Shown here in pieces: positions 8,788-18,296 of a DNA stretch of 64,000 nucleotides (positions within the stretch are counted from its first letter, which is position 1; each line of letters opens with the position of its first letter). The translations under genes were made by a program, and so were the position numbers. Origin of the DNA: a virus; IMG/VR virus record IMGVR_UViG_3300023174_003623, positions 90,778-154,777 of that record; one strand, written 5' to 3'. Below the pieces are notes generated by a model. It saw only the letters and a program-made list of their open reading frames with translations, ran no database searches and was not told where the DNA came from.

Positions 8788-9324
8788 ATGTCAGCTTTAT
8801 CAAATCAACCCACAAATAAAAACTTTATGTCTCCGTTAGGATTTAAATTCCTAATTAAGAAGACACCTAATATCAATTGGTTTATACAATCCGTAAACCT
8901 CCCCGGAATCAAAGTTCCTCCTGCGCCTATTGATACTCCTTTTGTTCGCATTCCATTTAGTGGAGAACAAATGACATTTGATGATTTAAGGATTACTTTT
9001 CGTGTTGATGAAGACATGAAAAATTATCTTGAAATATACAATTGGATTATCGGTACAGCATTTCCTGAAACATTTGAACAATATGAAGGTATTGGTCCCA
9101 GTACATCTAATACTAACAGATTTACTAAACCGGGTCAACTAAAATCTGATGCATCTTTAATAATTATGAATTCTGCTATGAATCCTATCTTAGATATTTC
9201 TTTTTATGATGTAGCCCCTACGGAATTATCTGCAATATCATTTGATACTAGACTTACAGATGTTTCTTACATTGATGCCTCAGTAACATTTTCTTATCTT
9301 AGATACAAAATTAATACGATTTAG
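8788..9324 (+). CDS. Tail-tube-fold structural protein (gp19/gp54-like)
   Basis: 178 aa. The ATG at 8788 is chosen over the one at 8770 because AAAGGAG (8776-8782) precedes it correctly. The pattern 'FKFLIKKTPNINWFIQSVNL' with PGIKVP, then 'FRVDEDMKNYLEIYNWI' in the middle, is that of tail-tube-related proteins conserved in T4-like cyanophage and marine myoviruses. It probably acts at the baseplate or tube junction (tube initiator or terminator). The family is clear at fold level; the exact role is inference. Own late promoter. Confidence 0.65.
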   Translation: MSALSNQPTNKNFMSPLGFKFLIKKTPNINWFIQSVNLPGIKVPPAPIDTPFVRIPFSGEQMTFDDLRITFRVDEDMKNYLEIYNWIIGTAFPETFEQYEGIGPSTSNTNRFTKPGQLKSDASLIIMNSAMNPILDISFYDVAPTELSAISFDTRLTDVSYIDASVTFSYLRYKINTI

Positions 9325-9327
9325 CTA

Positions 9328-9355
9328 TTGACATTTTAAAAAATACTGGTATAAT
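9328..9355 (+). promoter_or_regulatory. Sigma-70 type promoter for uvsY
   Basis: TTGACA (9328-9333), 16-bp spacer, TATAAT (9350-9355). Both boxes perfect. Drives the uvsY-uvsW recombination genes early, after the late structural block. Confidence 0.85.
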
Positions 9356-9388
9356 CAGTAATGTCTTGAATCATATAATGGAAGTATT

Positions 9389-9823
9389 ATGAAGTTAGAA
9401 GAAATACAGTCTATGTGGAAAGAACACTGTAACATTGACAGAAGTGAACTTGGTGAGGAAAGCTTAAAGATTTCTCAATATCATTCTATTTACTTTAAGA
9501 TTTTTTCAGAGGAACGTCTTCTTCTTAAGAAACTTGAAAGGTCTTATAAATCTTTATATAAAACTAAGTATGAATATTACAATGGATCGATTAGCTATGA
9601 AGAATTAAAAGAGAACGGATGGGAACCTTTTGGATTAAAGATTCTTAAATCAGATACACATATATACTTAGACTCAGATAAAGATGTGATATCCCTTCAG
9701 CTTAAGATTGAATACCAAAAAGAAAAAATTGATTTCTTAGAAAATATTATTAAGAGCTTAAACGCAAGAGGATATCAAATTAAAAATGCAATTGATTGGT
9801 CTAAGTTTATAAATGGTGTTTGA
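9389..9823 (+). CDS. uvsY: UvsY recombination mediator
   Basis: Loads UvsX recombinase on gp32-coated single-stranded DNA. 144 aa (T4: 137). The N-terminal MKLEEIQSMWKEHCNID and the 'LLKKLERSYKSLYKTKYEY' segment are typical of UvsY. Highly charged and helical. Its stop overlaps the uvsW start by one base (TGATG), as expected for a coupled uvsY-uvsW pair. Confidence 0.93.
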   Translation: MKLEEIQSMWKEHCNIDRSELGEESLKISQYHSIYFKIFSEERLLLKKLERSYKSLYKTKYEYYNGSISYEELKENGWEPFGLKILKSDTHIYLDSDKDVISLQLKIEYQKEKIDFLENIIKSLNARGYQIKNAIDWSKFINGV

Positions 9824-11268
9824 TGGATGTAAGAATTACTAAAATTAATGAAATCTATAATAAGATTGACTGTGAACCGGGAATAGCAAAAGAGATAGAC
9901 TCTTTTTTTTCCTTTAAAGTTCCTAACTATCAGTTTATGCCTTTGTATAAAACTGGTAGTTGGGATGGTTCTGTTCATTTATTTTCTATACAAAACCGTC
10001 TTTTATATGCTGGTTTAACTCAGTACTTAGATAAGTTTTGTGAAGAAAGAGAATACACTATAGAATATAAATCAGATTTTAGTGACGATTCTTTATCTGA
10101 TGAAGAAGTTAAAAGCTTCATTTCTTCATTAGGGCTACCATTTTCTCCAAGAGATTATCAAATAGATGCGTTTATTCATGCAATATGTAAACGCAGATCT
10201 CTTCTTATATCTCCAACTGCCTCTGGTAAATCTTTGATCATTTATTTGATCACACGATATCTCAACTCACGCACTCTTCTTATTGTCCCTACTACTTCCC
10301 TTGTGCATCAAATGTATTCTGATTTTGAATCTTATGGTTTTGACTCAAAGAAGAACTGCCATAAAATTTATTCAGGCGAAGATAAACATGAAGATAAAAT
10401 GGTAACAATTACAACATGGCAATCTATTTACAAGATGCCCAAAGCATGGTTTAAAAAATTTGATGTTGTAATTGGAGATGAAGCTCATTTGTTTAAAGCC
10501 AAATCACTTACAACCATAATGACAAATTTACTGAACAGCAAATATAGATTTGGCTTTACGGGAACTTTAGATGGCACTCAGACTCATAAGTTAATGCTTG
10601 AAGGATTATTTGGTCCCGTCAAAAAAGTAACCACTACTCATGAGTTGATCGAACAAAAACACCTTTCAAATTTTAAAATCAAGTGTATTCTTTTACAGCA
10701 TACAGATGAACATCGTAAACTTCTGGTAAAGAAAAAATATGCTGAAGAAATGGATTTTATTGTTGGGTTAGAAAAACGAAATAAATTTATACAGGATTTA
10801 GTGCTTTCTCAGAAAGGAAATACATTATTGCTGTTTCAATATGTTGAAAAACATGGAAAAATACTGTATAATAGTATCAAACAGGCAATCTCTAAAGAGA
10901 GATCTATTTACTTTGTTCACGGTGGAGTTGAAGGAGAAGATCGAGAGAATATAAGAAAATTGGTGGAGATGGATAATGATGCGATTATTATTGCTTCTTA
11001 TGGAACATTTAGTACTGGCATCAACATAAAAAATCTTCACAACATTATATTTGCTTCTCCGTCAAAGTCAAGGATTAGAAATCTACAATCAATTGGTCGT
11101 GGGCTTCGATTAGGAGAGAACAAAGAAAGCTGTACATTGTTTGATATTGCAGATGACCTTTCATGGAAATCAAAAAGAAATCATACATTACTGCATTTTA
11201 TCGAGCGAATTAAAACTTACAACGAAGAGAAGTTTGACGTAAAAATTTTCTCAAAGAGACTGATATGA
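9823..11268 (+). CDS. uvsW: UvsW DEAH-box helicase
   Basis: Superfamily 2 helicase that remodels R-loops and branched DNA and helps switch from origin- to recombination-dependent replication. 481 aa from the ATG at 9823. Walker A PTASGKS at about 131-137, DEAH at about 219-222, motif III-like GFTGTLDG, and motif VI QSIGRGLR. The start is the ATG of the TGATG overlap with uvsY rather than the TTG at 9820. Confidence 0.95.
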   Translation: MDVRITKINEIYNKIDCEPGIAKEIDSFFSFKVPNYQFMPLYKTGSWDGSVHLFSIQNRLLYAGLTQYLDKFCEEREYTIEYKSDFSDDSLSDEEVKSFISSLGLPFSPRDYQIDAFIHAICKRRSLLISPTASGKSLIIYLITRYLNSRTLLIVPTTSLVHQMYSDFESYGFDSKKNCHKIYSGEDKHEDKMVTITTWQSIYKMPKAWFKKFDVVIGDEAHLFKAKSLTTIMTNLLNSKYRFGFTGTLDGTQTHKLMLEGLFGPVKKVTTTHELIEQKHLSNFKIKCILLQHTDEHRKLLVKKKYAEEMDFIVGLEKRNKFIQDLVLSQKGNTLLLFQYVEKHGKILYNSIKQAISKERSIYFVHGGVEGEDRENIRKLVEMDNDAIIIASYGTFSTGINIKNLHNIIFASPSKSRIRNLQSIGRGLRLGENKESCTLFDIADDLSWKSKRNHTLLHFIERIKTYNEEKFDVKIFSKRLI

Positions 11269-11699
11269 GTACATATACAATAATTAAATTAAACACAGGT
11301 CAAGATATTATTTGTTCACTTACTAAGGAACACTTATCTTCTTCTTTCATGTTAGAAGTAGAGAATCCTATGTTAATTCATCATAGCGTGAATGCTGATG
11401 GTTCAATAATAATTCTTCTTAAAAGATTTAACCCATTAGCTTTATCTACTAAGATGACAATAGAGCGGGCGCATATTATTGCAACGTATGCGCCACAAAA
11501 ACAATTTGCAAATTATTATTGTGCAATTCTAGCTTTTCATGAAAAAGTTTTGGATGAAATGGCAATAAGAGATATTGATATAGCCACATCATTTATTGAT
11601 GCAGCAATTATGAATGAAAAATTTGAAGAGACCTTTAAAGATATAAAGGAAAAGAAGAATGCACATGTAACAAAAAAGACTGATAAAAAGGTACATTAA
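11265..11699 (+). CDS. Unknown protein, possible LSm-like fold
   Basis: 144 aa. The N-terminal half (YTIIKLNTGQDIICSLTKE ... ENPMLIHH) has the short beta-strand pattern seen in small conserved proteins of T4-like marine phages that have been suggested to be LSm/Hfq-like; the C-terminal third is charged and helical. ATGA overlap with uvsW upstream and a 1-bp overlap with gene 55 downstream, so it is translationally coupled inside the recombination and late-transcription operon. LSm assignment is inference. Confidence 0.55.
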   Translation: MSTYTIIKLNTGQDIICSLTKEHLSSSFMLEVENPMLIHHSVNADGSIIILLKRFNPLALSTKMTIERAHIIATYAPQKQFANYYCAILAFHEKVLDEMAIRDIDIATSFIDAAIMNEKFEETFKDIKEKKNAHVTKKTDKKVH

Positions 11700-12283
11700 T
11701 GAATATTGAAACCTCACATTATGTAAATAATAAAAAGTTACTAGAAGAACTTATTATACATCATAATCTAGTAAAAGAATCGAAAGTTAATGGTGCGAAA
11801 AAACCTCGCATTTCTAATTATGTAGGTGAGTGTATTATGTTGATTGCCAAAAAATTGTGCAATCGACCAAATTTCATGAACTATCCTTTTAAAGAAGAAA
11901 TGATTGGTGATGGTATTGAAAATTGCTTGATGTATATTGATAATTTTGATCCGGCAAAATCTAGTAATCCTTTTGCTTATATTACACAAATTATTTACTT
12001 TGCATTTGTTCGTCGTATAACAAAAGAAAAGCGTCATTTATATACAAAACATAAATTAATACAAAATTATGTAATTCATGGTGGTAACTATGATCAAAAT
12101 GAATGGGATGAAATAGTTCAACAAACTTATGTTGAGAATGAGAATGCGGGCGATTTTATCAAAGCATTTGAAGAAGGTTTAGTCCGTAAGAAAAAAGAAA
12201 AAAAGAAAATAGGAATTGAAAAATTTATTGAAGAAGATATTGAAGAATTAGAATCTGAAATTGTAGTGAAGGATGGATTATGA
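11699..12283 (+). CDS. 55: Late-transcription sigma factor (gp55)
   Basis: Directs host RNA polymerase to TATAAATA late promoters, activated by the gp45 clamp. 194 aa (T4: 185). The core 'PFKEEMIGDGIENCLMYIDN' with FDPAKSSNPFAYITQIIYFAFVRRI is the sigma region-2-like element of gp55. The C-terminus is a Lys/Glu-rich tail. At least nine perfect TATAAATA sites ahead of genes in this window are its expected targets. Confidence 0.93.
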   Translation: MNIETSHYVNNKKLLEELIIHHNLVKESKVNGAKKPRISNYVGECIMLIAKKLCNRPNFMNYPFKEEMIGDGIENCLMYIDNFDPAKSSNPFAYITQIIYFAFVRRITKEKRHLYTKHKLIQNYVIHGGNYDQNEWDEIVQQTYVENENAGDFIKAFEEGLVRKKKEKKKIGIEKFIEEDIEELESEIVVKDGL

Positions 12284-13344
12284 CTCAAGTTGCTCTTATA
12301 ACAGATACTCATTGGGGTTGTAGGAATGACAGTCCAATCTTTGCACAACATATTTTTAGGTTTTACAGCGAAGTATTTTTCCCTTATCTTAAGCAGCATG
12401 GAATTAATTTTATCATTCATCTTGGCGATATTGTAGATCGAAGAAAGTATATCAACTTTGTTACGGCTAAGAATCTTAAAGATGATTTTATCGACCCAAT
12501 AAAGAATAACAAGTTATTCCTTCATGCGATTATAGGCAATCACGATACATTTTTTAAGAACACTAATGAAGTAAACTCGATGGATGTTTTATATGGAGAC
12601 AGTTCTCCATTTCGATATTATTCATCCCCTCAAGAAATTAATATTGATGGCTGTAAAATATTATTGATGCCTTGGATTTGCACTGATAATCATGATGAGT
12701 GTATGGAAGCTATTGAAAATACAGATGCTCAAATATTGTTTGGTCATCTTGAACTCAGTGGGTTTGAGATGTATAAAGGACATGCTAACGATCATGGATT
12801 TGAGTCGAAGATTTTTGATAAGTTTGATTTAGTATGTTCCGGTCATTTTCATCATAAATCAACGAGAGGCAATATCAATTATCTTGGTGCCCCTTATGAA
12901 ATGACTTGGAGTGATTATGATGATCCCCGTGGCTTTCATGTGTTTGATACTGCAACAAGAGAATTGACTTTTATAGAAAATCCAAATAAGATATATCATA
13001 AAATAATCTATGATGATACTGATAAAACTATTGAATATGTTACTTCTCAAGACTTTTCAGAGTATAAGGGTTGCATAATAAAAGTTATCATTAAGCAGAA
13101 GACCAACCCACATCTGTTTGATTTGTTTATTGATGCACTTGAGAAAGCTGGAGTTGCAGACCTTCAAGCAGTTGAAGATCATCTGAATCTAGACCTTACG
13201 ATGGATGAAGAAATCCTTGAAGAAGCAGAAGATACTTTGTCGATATTGAATAAGTTTATTGAACAAATTGCAGACAAAAACAATCACAATAATCTTTCTC
13301 GTTTAATCAAAGAGTTATATGATGAAGCTCTAGCGGTGGAATAA
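12280..13344 (+). CDS. 47: Recombination nuclease subunit gp47 (SbcD/Mre11-like)
   Basis: Metallophosphoesterase subunit of the gp46/47 end-processing complex, needed for recombination-dependent replication and host DNA breakdown. 354 aa. Metal-binding motifs in order: TDTHWG (D9, H11), HLGDIVDRR (about 48-55), GNHD (about 86-89), and GHFHH further on. Overlaps gene 55 by 4 bp. Confidence 0.95.
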   Translation: MTQVALITDTHWGCRNDSPIFAQHIFRFYSEVFFPYLKQHGINFIIHLGDIVDRRKYINFVTAKNLKDDFIDPIKNNKLFLHAIIGNHDTFFKNTNEVNSMDVLYGDSSPFRYYSSPQEINIDGCKILLMPWICTDNHDECMEAIENTDAQILFGHLELSGFEMYKGHANDHGFESKIFDKFDLVCSGHFHHKSTRGNINYLGAPYEMTWSDYDDPRGFHVFDTATRELTFIENPNKIYHKIIYDDTDKTIEYVTSQDFSEYKGCIIKVIIKQKTNPHLFDLFIDALEKAGVADLQAVEDHLNLDLTMDEEILEEAEDTLSILNKFIEQIADKNNHNNLSRLIKELYDEALAVE

Positions 13345-13349
13345 TTTAT

Positions 13350-15065
13350 ATGATTAATTTTAAATTTCTACGATGGAAAAACCTGTTATCTACAGGTAAT
13401 AATTTTACAGAAATAAATTTGAGTAAATCTAAAACCACTTTGATTGTGGGTGAGAACGGTGCGGGTAAGTCTACTATTCTTGATGCGCTATCGTTTAGTT
13501 TGTATGGTAAACCTTTTCGTAAAATTAACAAATACCAACTGGCTAACACCATCAACAATAAAAATGTGGTTGCAGAAGTAGAGTTTGATATTGGTCGTCA
13601 CTCGTATAAAGTTGTACGAGGAATGAAGCCCAATATATTTGAAATTTATCAAAACGGAACTCTACTTAATCAAAACGCTGAGATGAAGGAGTACCAAGAG
13701 ATATTTGAGAAGCAGATTTTGAAGATGAATCATAAATCTTTTTCTCAGGTGGTCATTCTTGGATCAGCATCTTTTACTCCATTTATGCAATTACCTGCTG
13801 CTCATCGTCGTGAAGTAATTGAAGATCTACTTGACATTCAGATTTTTTCGACAATGAACTCTTTGCTTAAAACAAAGATGCAGCAGAATAAAGAAGATTT
13901 AGCGAAATCTGAAATGATGATTCAGTTAGCCAATCAGAAGATAACCTTACACAGACAAAACATTGAAACTCTTAAACAAAATAATGATGAGTTAATTGAA
14001 GGATATCATCGTAAAATTGATACTAATAGAATGGCAATTGAAGAATATTCTTTATTAGTTCAAAAGCTAGTGGCAGAGACTGAAGACTTGAAGACAAAGA
14101 TTACTGACCAATCTAAGGTACACAATAAGTCTAAGAAATTAGATACTATAGAATTTCAAATAAAAGAAAAACGAAAGTCTATTGAAAAGGAAATATCTTT
14201 TTTTCATGACAACGACAACTGCCCAACTTGTAAACAAGAGTTACAAGTTGAACATAAGAATGAAAGACTAACTGAGCGGTCTAGTCAATTAAAATCTCTT
14301 GAAGAAGCTTTTGAACGGTTCAAACAAGAACGGGCTGATTGTAATGTTAGGCTTGAAGAGATTATAGCAATTACCGCTGAGATTTCTAAAAAGAATAATA
14401 AGATTTCTGAAATTAAACATAGCATCAATATCTGTAATGCTACGATTAATTCACTAGAAAATAATATTAAATCTATTGAATCTCAATCTAAGAAAATTGG
14501 AGAAGATAGCAGCAAGTTAGAAGAAATTCAAAACGAACTTTCGCTTTCTATTCAAGAAAAAAACAAATATGCAGAATTAAAGTCATTACACGACATTGCA
14601 GCAAATCTCCTTAAAGATACAGGAATAAAAACTAAAATCATTAAACAATATATTCCTGTGATGAATAAGTTGATTAACAAGTATTTGGCGGCAATGGATT
14701 TTTTTGTAGAATTTGAGTTGAATGAAAATTTTGAAGAAAAGATTAAATCGAGGTATCGAGATGAATTTAGCTATGACTCTTTTTCAGAAGGTGAAAAACT
14801 TCGTATTGACTTGGCTTTATTGTTTACTTGGAGAGCCATTTCTAAATTACGCAACAGTGCTAGCACTAATCTTCTCATCATGGACGAGATATTTGATTCT
14901 TCCTTAGATAATGCAGGTACAGAAGAGTTTCTAAAAATTCTAGAAACCTTGACAACAGACACAAATGTGTTTATAATAAGTCATAAAATAGATAATCTTT
15001 ATGACAAATTTCACTCTGTGATTCGGTTTGAAAAACATAAAAACTTTAGTAGAATAGCGGCTTAA
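13350..15065 (+). CDS. 46: Recombination nuclease subunit gp46 (SbcC/Rad50-like)
   Basis: SMC-type ATPase partner of gp47; 571 aa (T4: 560). Walker A GENGAGKST at 34-42, two long coiled coils around a zinc hook CPTCKQEL near residue 291, ABC signature FSEGEKLRIDLALLF and Walker B LLIMDEIFDSSLDN near the C-terminus. Five bases after gene 47. Confidence 0.95.
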   Translation: MINFKFLRWKNLLSTGNNFTEINLSKSKTTLIVGENGAGKSTILDALSFSLYGKPFRKINKYQLANTINNKNVVAEVEFDIGRHSYKVVRGMKPNIFEIYQNGTLLNQNAEMKEYQEIFEKQILKMNHKSFSQVVILGSASFTPFMQLPAAHRREVIEDLLDIQIFSTMNSLLKTKMQQNKEDLAKSEMMIQLANQKITLHRQNIETLKQNNDELIEGYHRKIDTNRMAIEEYSLLVQKLVAETEDLKTKITDQSKVHNKSKKLDTIEFQIKEKRKSIEKEISFFHDNDNCPTCKQELQVEHKNERLTERSSQLKSLEEAFERFKQERADCNVRLEEIIAITAEISKKNNKISEIKHSINICNATINSLENNIKSIESQSKKIGEDSSKLEEIQNELSLSIQEKNKYAELKSLHDIAANLLKDTGIKTKIIKQYIPVMNKLINKYLAAMDFFVEFELNENFEEKIKSRYRDEFSYDSFSEGEKLRIDLALLFTWRAISKLRNSASTNLLIMDEIFDSSLDNAGTEEFLKILETLTTDTNVFIISHKIDNLYDKFHSVIRFEKHKNFSRIAA

Positions 15066-15067
15066 TT

Positions 15068-15604
15068 ATGACAGAAGAAATTAAATACGAAATATTACCA
15101 TTAGTTCCTAATACAGACCCTATTCTGTTTAGGCCAATCGAACGGTTTAATTTTGAAAACCCACCAGTAGATCCAATTTATCTAGCAAATTGTTTGATTG
15201 CTACAATGAATCATAATTCCGGTATGGGGTTATCAGCAAACCAATGTGGACTTCCTTTTAGGGTATTTGTAATGCGAGCAGAAGAAGCTATTGTGTGTTA
15301 TAATCCACGCATTATTGAAGTTGCTCCAGAGCAAGTTAATTTAGATGAAGGCTGTCTTTCATATCCTTTTCTATATGTTAAAATTAAACGCCCCATGTAT
15401 GTTAGGGCACGTTTTACTAATGCATTTGGTGAAACGTTTACAAAACAATTTGTGGGTATGAGTGCTCGTTGTTTTCTGCATGAAATGGATCATCTTGAAG
15501 GAATTAATTTTACTCAGAGAGCTAATAAAGCATTGTTAGACCGAGCAAAACGTCAATCTATTAAAGTACAAAAAAGACAGAAACCTGCTAAGTTGGCACT
15601 ATGA
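15068..15604 (+). CDS. def: Peptide deformylase
   Basis: Metalloenzyme removing the formyl group from new proteins; phage-encoded forms are known from T4-like marine phages. 178 aa with all three motifs: GLSANQCG (54-61), EGCLSYP (94-100) and HEMDHLEG (138-145) with HExxH. The family usually has GIGLAAPQ and QEFDHL, so this is a normal phage variant. Starts 2 bp after gene 46. Confidence 0.93.
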   Translation: MTEEIKYEILPLVPNTDPILFRPIERFNFENPPVDPIYLANCLIATMNHNSGMGLSANQCGLPFRVFVMRAEEAIVCYNPRIIEVAPEQVNLDEGCLSYPFLYVKIKRPMYVRARFTNAFGETFTKQFVGMSARCFLHEMDHLEGINFTQRANKALLDRAKRQSIKVQKRQKPAKLAL

Positions 15605-15939
15605 AATTATTTAATTTAATTCAAGATGATATAATCCTTGCTGAAGGAGTAACCTTTACTGATGGTCGTTGTGCTTTAAATTGGTTAAACACAAATTATA
15701 AGAAAATTACTGGTATGGCTTTTTTTGATTGCGAAGAACATATTATAGAAATACATGGGCACAATCGAAAAATAAAAATCAAATATCTTGATGAAGATAC
15801 GCCGGTAAGTCCTACATCAGAATACGATGCTGATGAAAATGGATATGTGGTAAAACATATTAGATGCTTAACAAGTGACCCAGATAAGATGTGCGATTCT
15901 TGCACATGTTGGAAGTCAACAAGAAAATATTGCTCATAA
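15601..15939 (+). CDS. Unknown small protein
   Basis: 112 aa, overlapping def by 4 bp and followed at 3 bp by dCMP deaminase. It ends in a Cys cluster (CDSCTCWKSTRKYCS). No recognised family; the Cys cluster could bind zinc. Confidence 0.6.
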   Translation: MKLFNLIQDDIILAEGVTFTDGRCALNWLNTNYKKITGMAFFDCEEHIIEIHGHNRKIKIKYLDEDTPVSPTSEYDADENGYVVKHIRCLTSDPDKMCDSCTCWKSTRKYCS

Positions 15940-15942
15940 ATT

Positions 15943-16404
15943 ATGAATTCTTGGGATAAAAAATATTGTGAATTGGCTCAACATATTTCTACTTGGTCAA
16001 AAGACCCATCTACTCAAGTAGGTGCTATTACTGTAGGAAAGATGGGGCAAATTCTTTCGCAAGGTTATAACGGCTTTCCTCGTGGGATTGAGGATACACG
16101 AGTACGTCTTTATAATCGTGAAGAAAAATATAAATACGTTGTTCATGCAGAAATGAACTGTATTTACAATGCATGTTTGAATGGTGTTTCATTGCATGAT
16201 TCTACCCTTTATGTCTATGGCTTGCCAGTTTGCTCAGAATGTGCTAAAGGCGTAATCCAAGTTGGTATCAAACGTGTTGTAGTATATACACCAAATATGC
16301 ATAAAGAAGATTTTTCAGATAAGTGGAAAGCATCTGGAGAATGGGCTGAAGAACTATTTAATGAAACTAATGTGGAGTTTTGCTGGTATGTCAATTCCTT
16401 ATAA
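15943..16404 (+). CDS. cd: dCMP deaminase
   Basis: Converts dCMP to dUMP for dTMP synthesis. 153 aa. Zinc and catalytic motif HAE (68-70) and PVCSEC (C97, C100) are complete. 'STWSKDPSTQVGAI' near the N-terminus is typical. The 3' end overlaps the next gene by 17 bp. Confidence 0.93.
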   Translation: MNSWDKKYCELAQHISTWSKDPSTQVGAITVGKMGQILSQGYNGFPRGIEDTRVRLYNREEKYKYVVHAEMNCIYNACLNGVSLHDSTLYVYGLPVCSECAKGVIQVGIKRVVVYTPNMHKEDFSDKWKASGEWAEELFNETNVEFCWYVNSL

Positions 16405-16741
16405 ATATAATGAAGATGAAGCACTACAAGAAATTAAAAAATATGTAGATGCAACGTATAATGAACATTACAGTGGTAAGTATCAAGCCACTGATATGAT
16501 TATTGATGCTGGTCATGGTACTGGGTTTTGCATTGGTAATATTATGAAATATGCCAAGCGATATGGTAAAAAAGGTGGCTATAATAGAAAAGATATAATG
16601 AAGATTATTCATTATGCAATTATTGAATTGTATGTCCAAGACTTACAACAAAAATTGGATAAAGAAAATCAACTAAATATAGTAGTTGATGATGATAAAC
16701 CTTTACATATATCACCAAGTCATTATTATAGTGTGCCTTAA
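16388..16741 (+). CDS. DUF3310 family protein
   Basis: 117 aa from the ATG at 16388 (MSIPYKYNEDEA); the ATG at 16361 lies deep in dCMP deaminase. The core GFCIGNIMKYAKRYGKKGG, then 'NRKDIMKIIHYAIIEL', matches the DUF3310 pattern (GNAxKYxxRxGKK...DLxKAxWY), a small phage family of unconfirmed role in nucleotide metabolism. The neighbourhood (dCMP deaminase) agrees. Confidence 0.7.
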   Translation: MSIPYKYNEDEALQEIKKYVDATYNEHYSGKYQATDMIIDAGHGTGFCIGNIMKYAKRYGKKGGYNRKDIMKIIHYAIIELYVQDLQQKLDKENQLNIVVDDDKPLHISPSHYYSVP

Positions 16742-16764
16742 AATTATTAAAAGTGGAGTAAATT

Positions 16765-17622
16765 ATGTCTAATTTTCAAGTTAAGGTTCCTGTTGAAACA
16801 TTAAGAACACGCAAGCTATTCCTTGCTGTGCCTATGTATGGTGGGCAATGCAGTGGAATGTTTGCGCGGTCAGTTGCAGATTTGTCTGCAATGTGTACTC
16901 AATATGGAATTCCCCTTCAGCTTTATTTTCTATTCAATGAATCGCTAATTACTCGCGCACGCAATTATTGTGCAGATGAATTTATGCGTTCTGGTGCAAC
17001 CCATCTAATGTTCATTGATAGTGACATTGGGTTTAATCCAAATGACGTTATTGCACTTCTTGCTATTCAAGATGATGCAAGTCCATATGACGTTATTGGT
17101 GGCCCTTATCCTAAGAAGTGTATCTCTTGGGAAAAGATTAAACTTGCAGTAGATAAGGGTGTAGCGGATGATAATCCAAACAACCTTGAGAAGTTTGTCG
17201 GTGATTATGTATTCAATCCTAAGTCTGGTCAGGCTCAGATTCCGATTGGCGAACCAGTTGAAGTATCTGAAATTGGTACTGGATTTATGATGATTCGTCG
17301 TCGTACTTTTGAGAAGTATGCGGAAGCTTTCCCCGAGCTTTCTTATAAGCCAGACCATGTTCGTACCGAGCATTTCGATGGTAGCCGTGAGATTATGGCT
17401 TACTTCGATTGTATCATTGACCCAGTATCAAAGCGGTACTTGTCAGAGGACTACATGTTCTGTTATAATGTACAGAAGATGGGCGGTCAGGTTTGGTTCT
17501 GTCCTTGGATGCAGCTACAACATGTCGGCACTTATATCTTCGGTGGCTCACTTGCAGATCTTGCATCAATTGGTGCTGCTGCTACTGCTGATGTTAATTA
17601 TTCGCATAAGAAGGGTAAATGA
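16765..17622 (+). CDS. Glycosyltransferase-like protein (GT-A fold)
   Basis: 285 aa. Starts with TRKLFLAVPMYGGQCSG, then 'ITRARNYCADEFMRSG' and 'HLMFIDSDIGFNPND', where DSD is the metal-binding DxD of GT-A enzymes (near residue 91). 'GGPYPKK' and 'EIGTGFMMIRRRTFEK' are also usual for phage members of this family. Donor and acceptor are unknown; DNA, LPS or protein could be modified. It sits alone between nucleotide and clamp genes. Confidence 0.75.
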   Translation: MSNFQVKVPVETLRTRKLFLAVPMYGGQCSGMFARSVADLSAMCTQYGIPLQLYFLFNESLITRARNYCADEFMRSGATHLMFIDSDIGFNPNDVIALLAIQDDASPYDVIGGPYPKKCISWEKIKLAVDKGVADDNPNNLEKFVGDYVFNPKSGQAQIPIGEPVEVSEIGTGFMMIRRRTFEKYAEAFPELSYKPDHVRTEHFDGSREIMAYFDCIIDPVSKRYLSEDYMFCYNVQKMGGQVWFCPWMQLQHVGTYIFGGSLADLASIGAAATADVNYSHKKGK

Positions 17623-17633
17623 GGTAATATATT

Positions 17634-18290
17634 ATGAAATTGAGTGCTAAAACGATTCAGATTCTGAAGAACTTTAGCTCTATCAATCCCTCAATCATGT
17701 TCAAGGAGGGGAACATCTTATCAACGATGTCCCCTCTAAGGACTATTATCGCTAAAGCAACTATTGCTGAAACGATTGAACGGGATTTTGGTATCTTTGA
17801 CCTTAATCGGTTTCTTGGAATTCTCTCATTATTTAATGATCCAGACCTTATCTTTACTGATACTTTTGTAAAGATTACCGATGGACAGAAAAGCGTAAAC
17901 TTTACTTACGCCGATCCAATTACCATCACAACTCCTCCTGAAAAAGAAATCAAAATGAACATGCCCTATGTGGAATTCGATTTGACTTCTGACCTATTGC
18001 AAAACGTAATGAGAGCAGCAAGTGTTCTCCAGCTATCAGAAATTTCATTGTTTTCTGAAAATGGTAGAATGATGATGGGTGCGAAAGATTTTAAGAATCC
18101 TTCAAACAACTCATTTGAAATTGATGTAAAAGAAACGAACGATAACTTTAAAATCATTTTCCTATGTAATAATATGAAGATGATGCACAACTCCTATAAA
18201 GCTTGTGTGGCTAAGGGTATCGGTCGTTTTTCATCTGAAGATATTGAATATTTTATTGTGACTGAAAGTAAGTCTACCTATGGGGTTTAG
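17634..18290 (+). CDS. 45: Sliding clamp (gp45)
   Basis: Trimeric processivity clamp for DNA polymerase and co-activator of gp55-dependent late transcription. 218 aa (T4: 228). The N-terminal MKLSAKTIQILKNFSSINPS and 'FDLNRFLGILSLFNDP' are characteristic. Directly followed by gene 44 as in T4. Confidence 0.95.
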   Translation: MKLSAKTIQILKNFSSINPSIMFKEGNILSTMSPLRTIIAKATIAETIERDFGIFDLNRFLGILSLFNDPDLIFTDTFVKITDGQKSVNFTYADPITITTPPEKEIKMNMPYVEFDLTSDLLQNVMRAASVLQLSEISLFSENGRMMMGAKDFKNPSNNSFEIDVKETNDNFKIIFLCNNMKMMHNSYKACVAKGIGRFSSEDIEYFIVTESKSTYGV

Positions 18291-18296
18291 TAACTT

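Noticed and set aside
16400-16407. Perfect TATAAATA inside the DUF3310 gene
   Set aside because: It lies in coding sequence (Pro-Tyr-Lys-Tyr), with no gene start within 300 bp downstream; probably coincidence.
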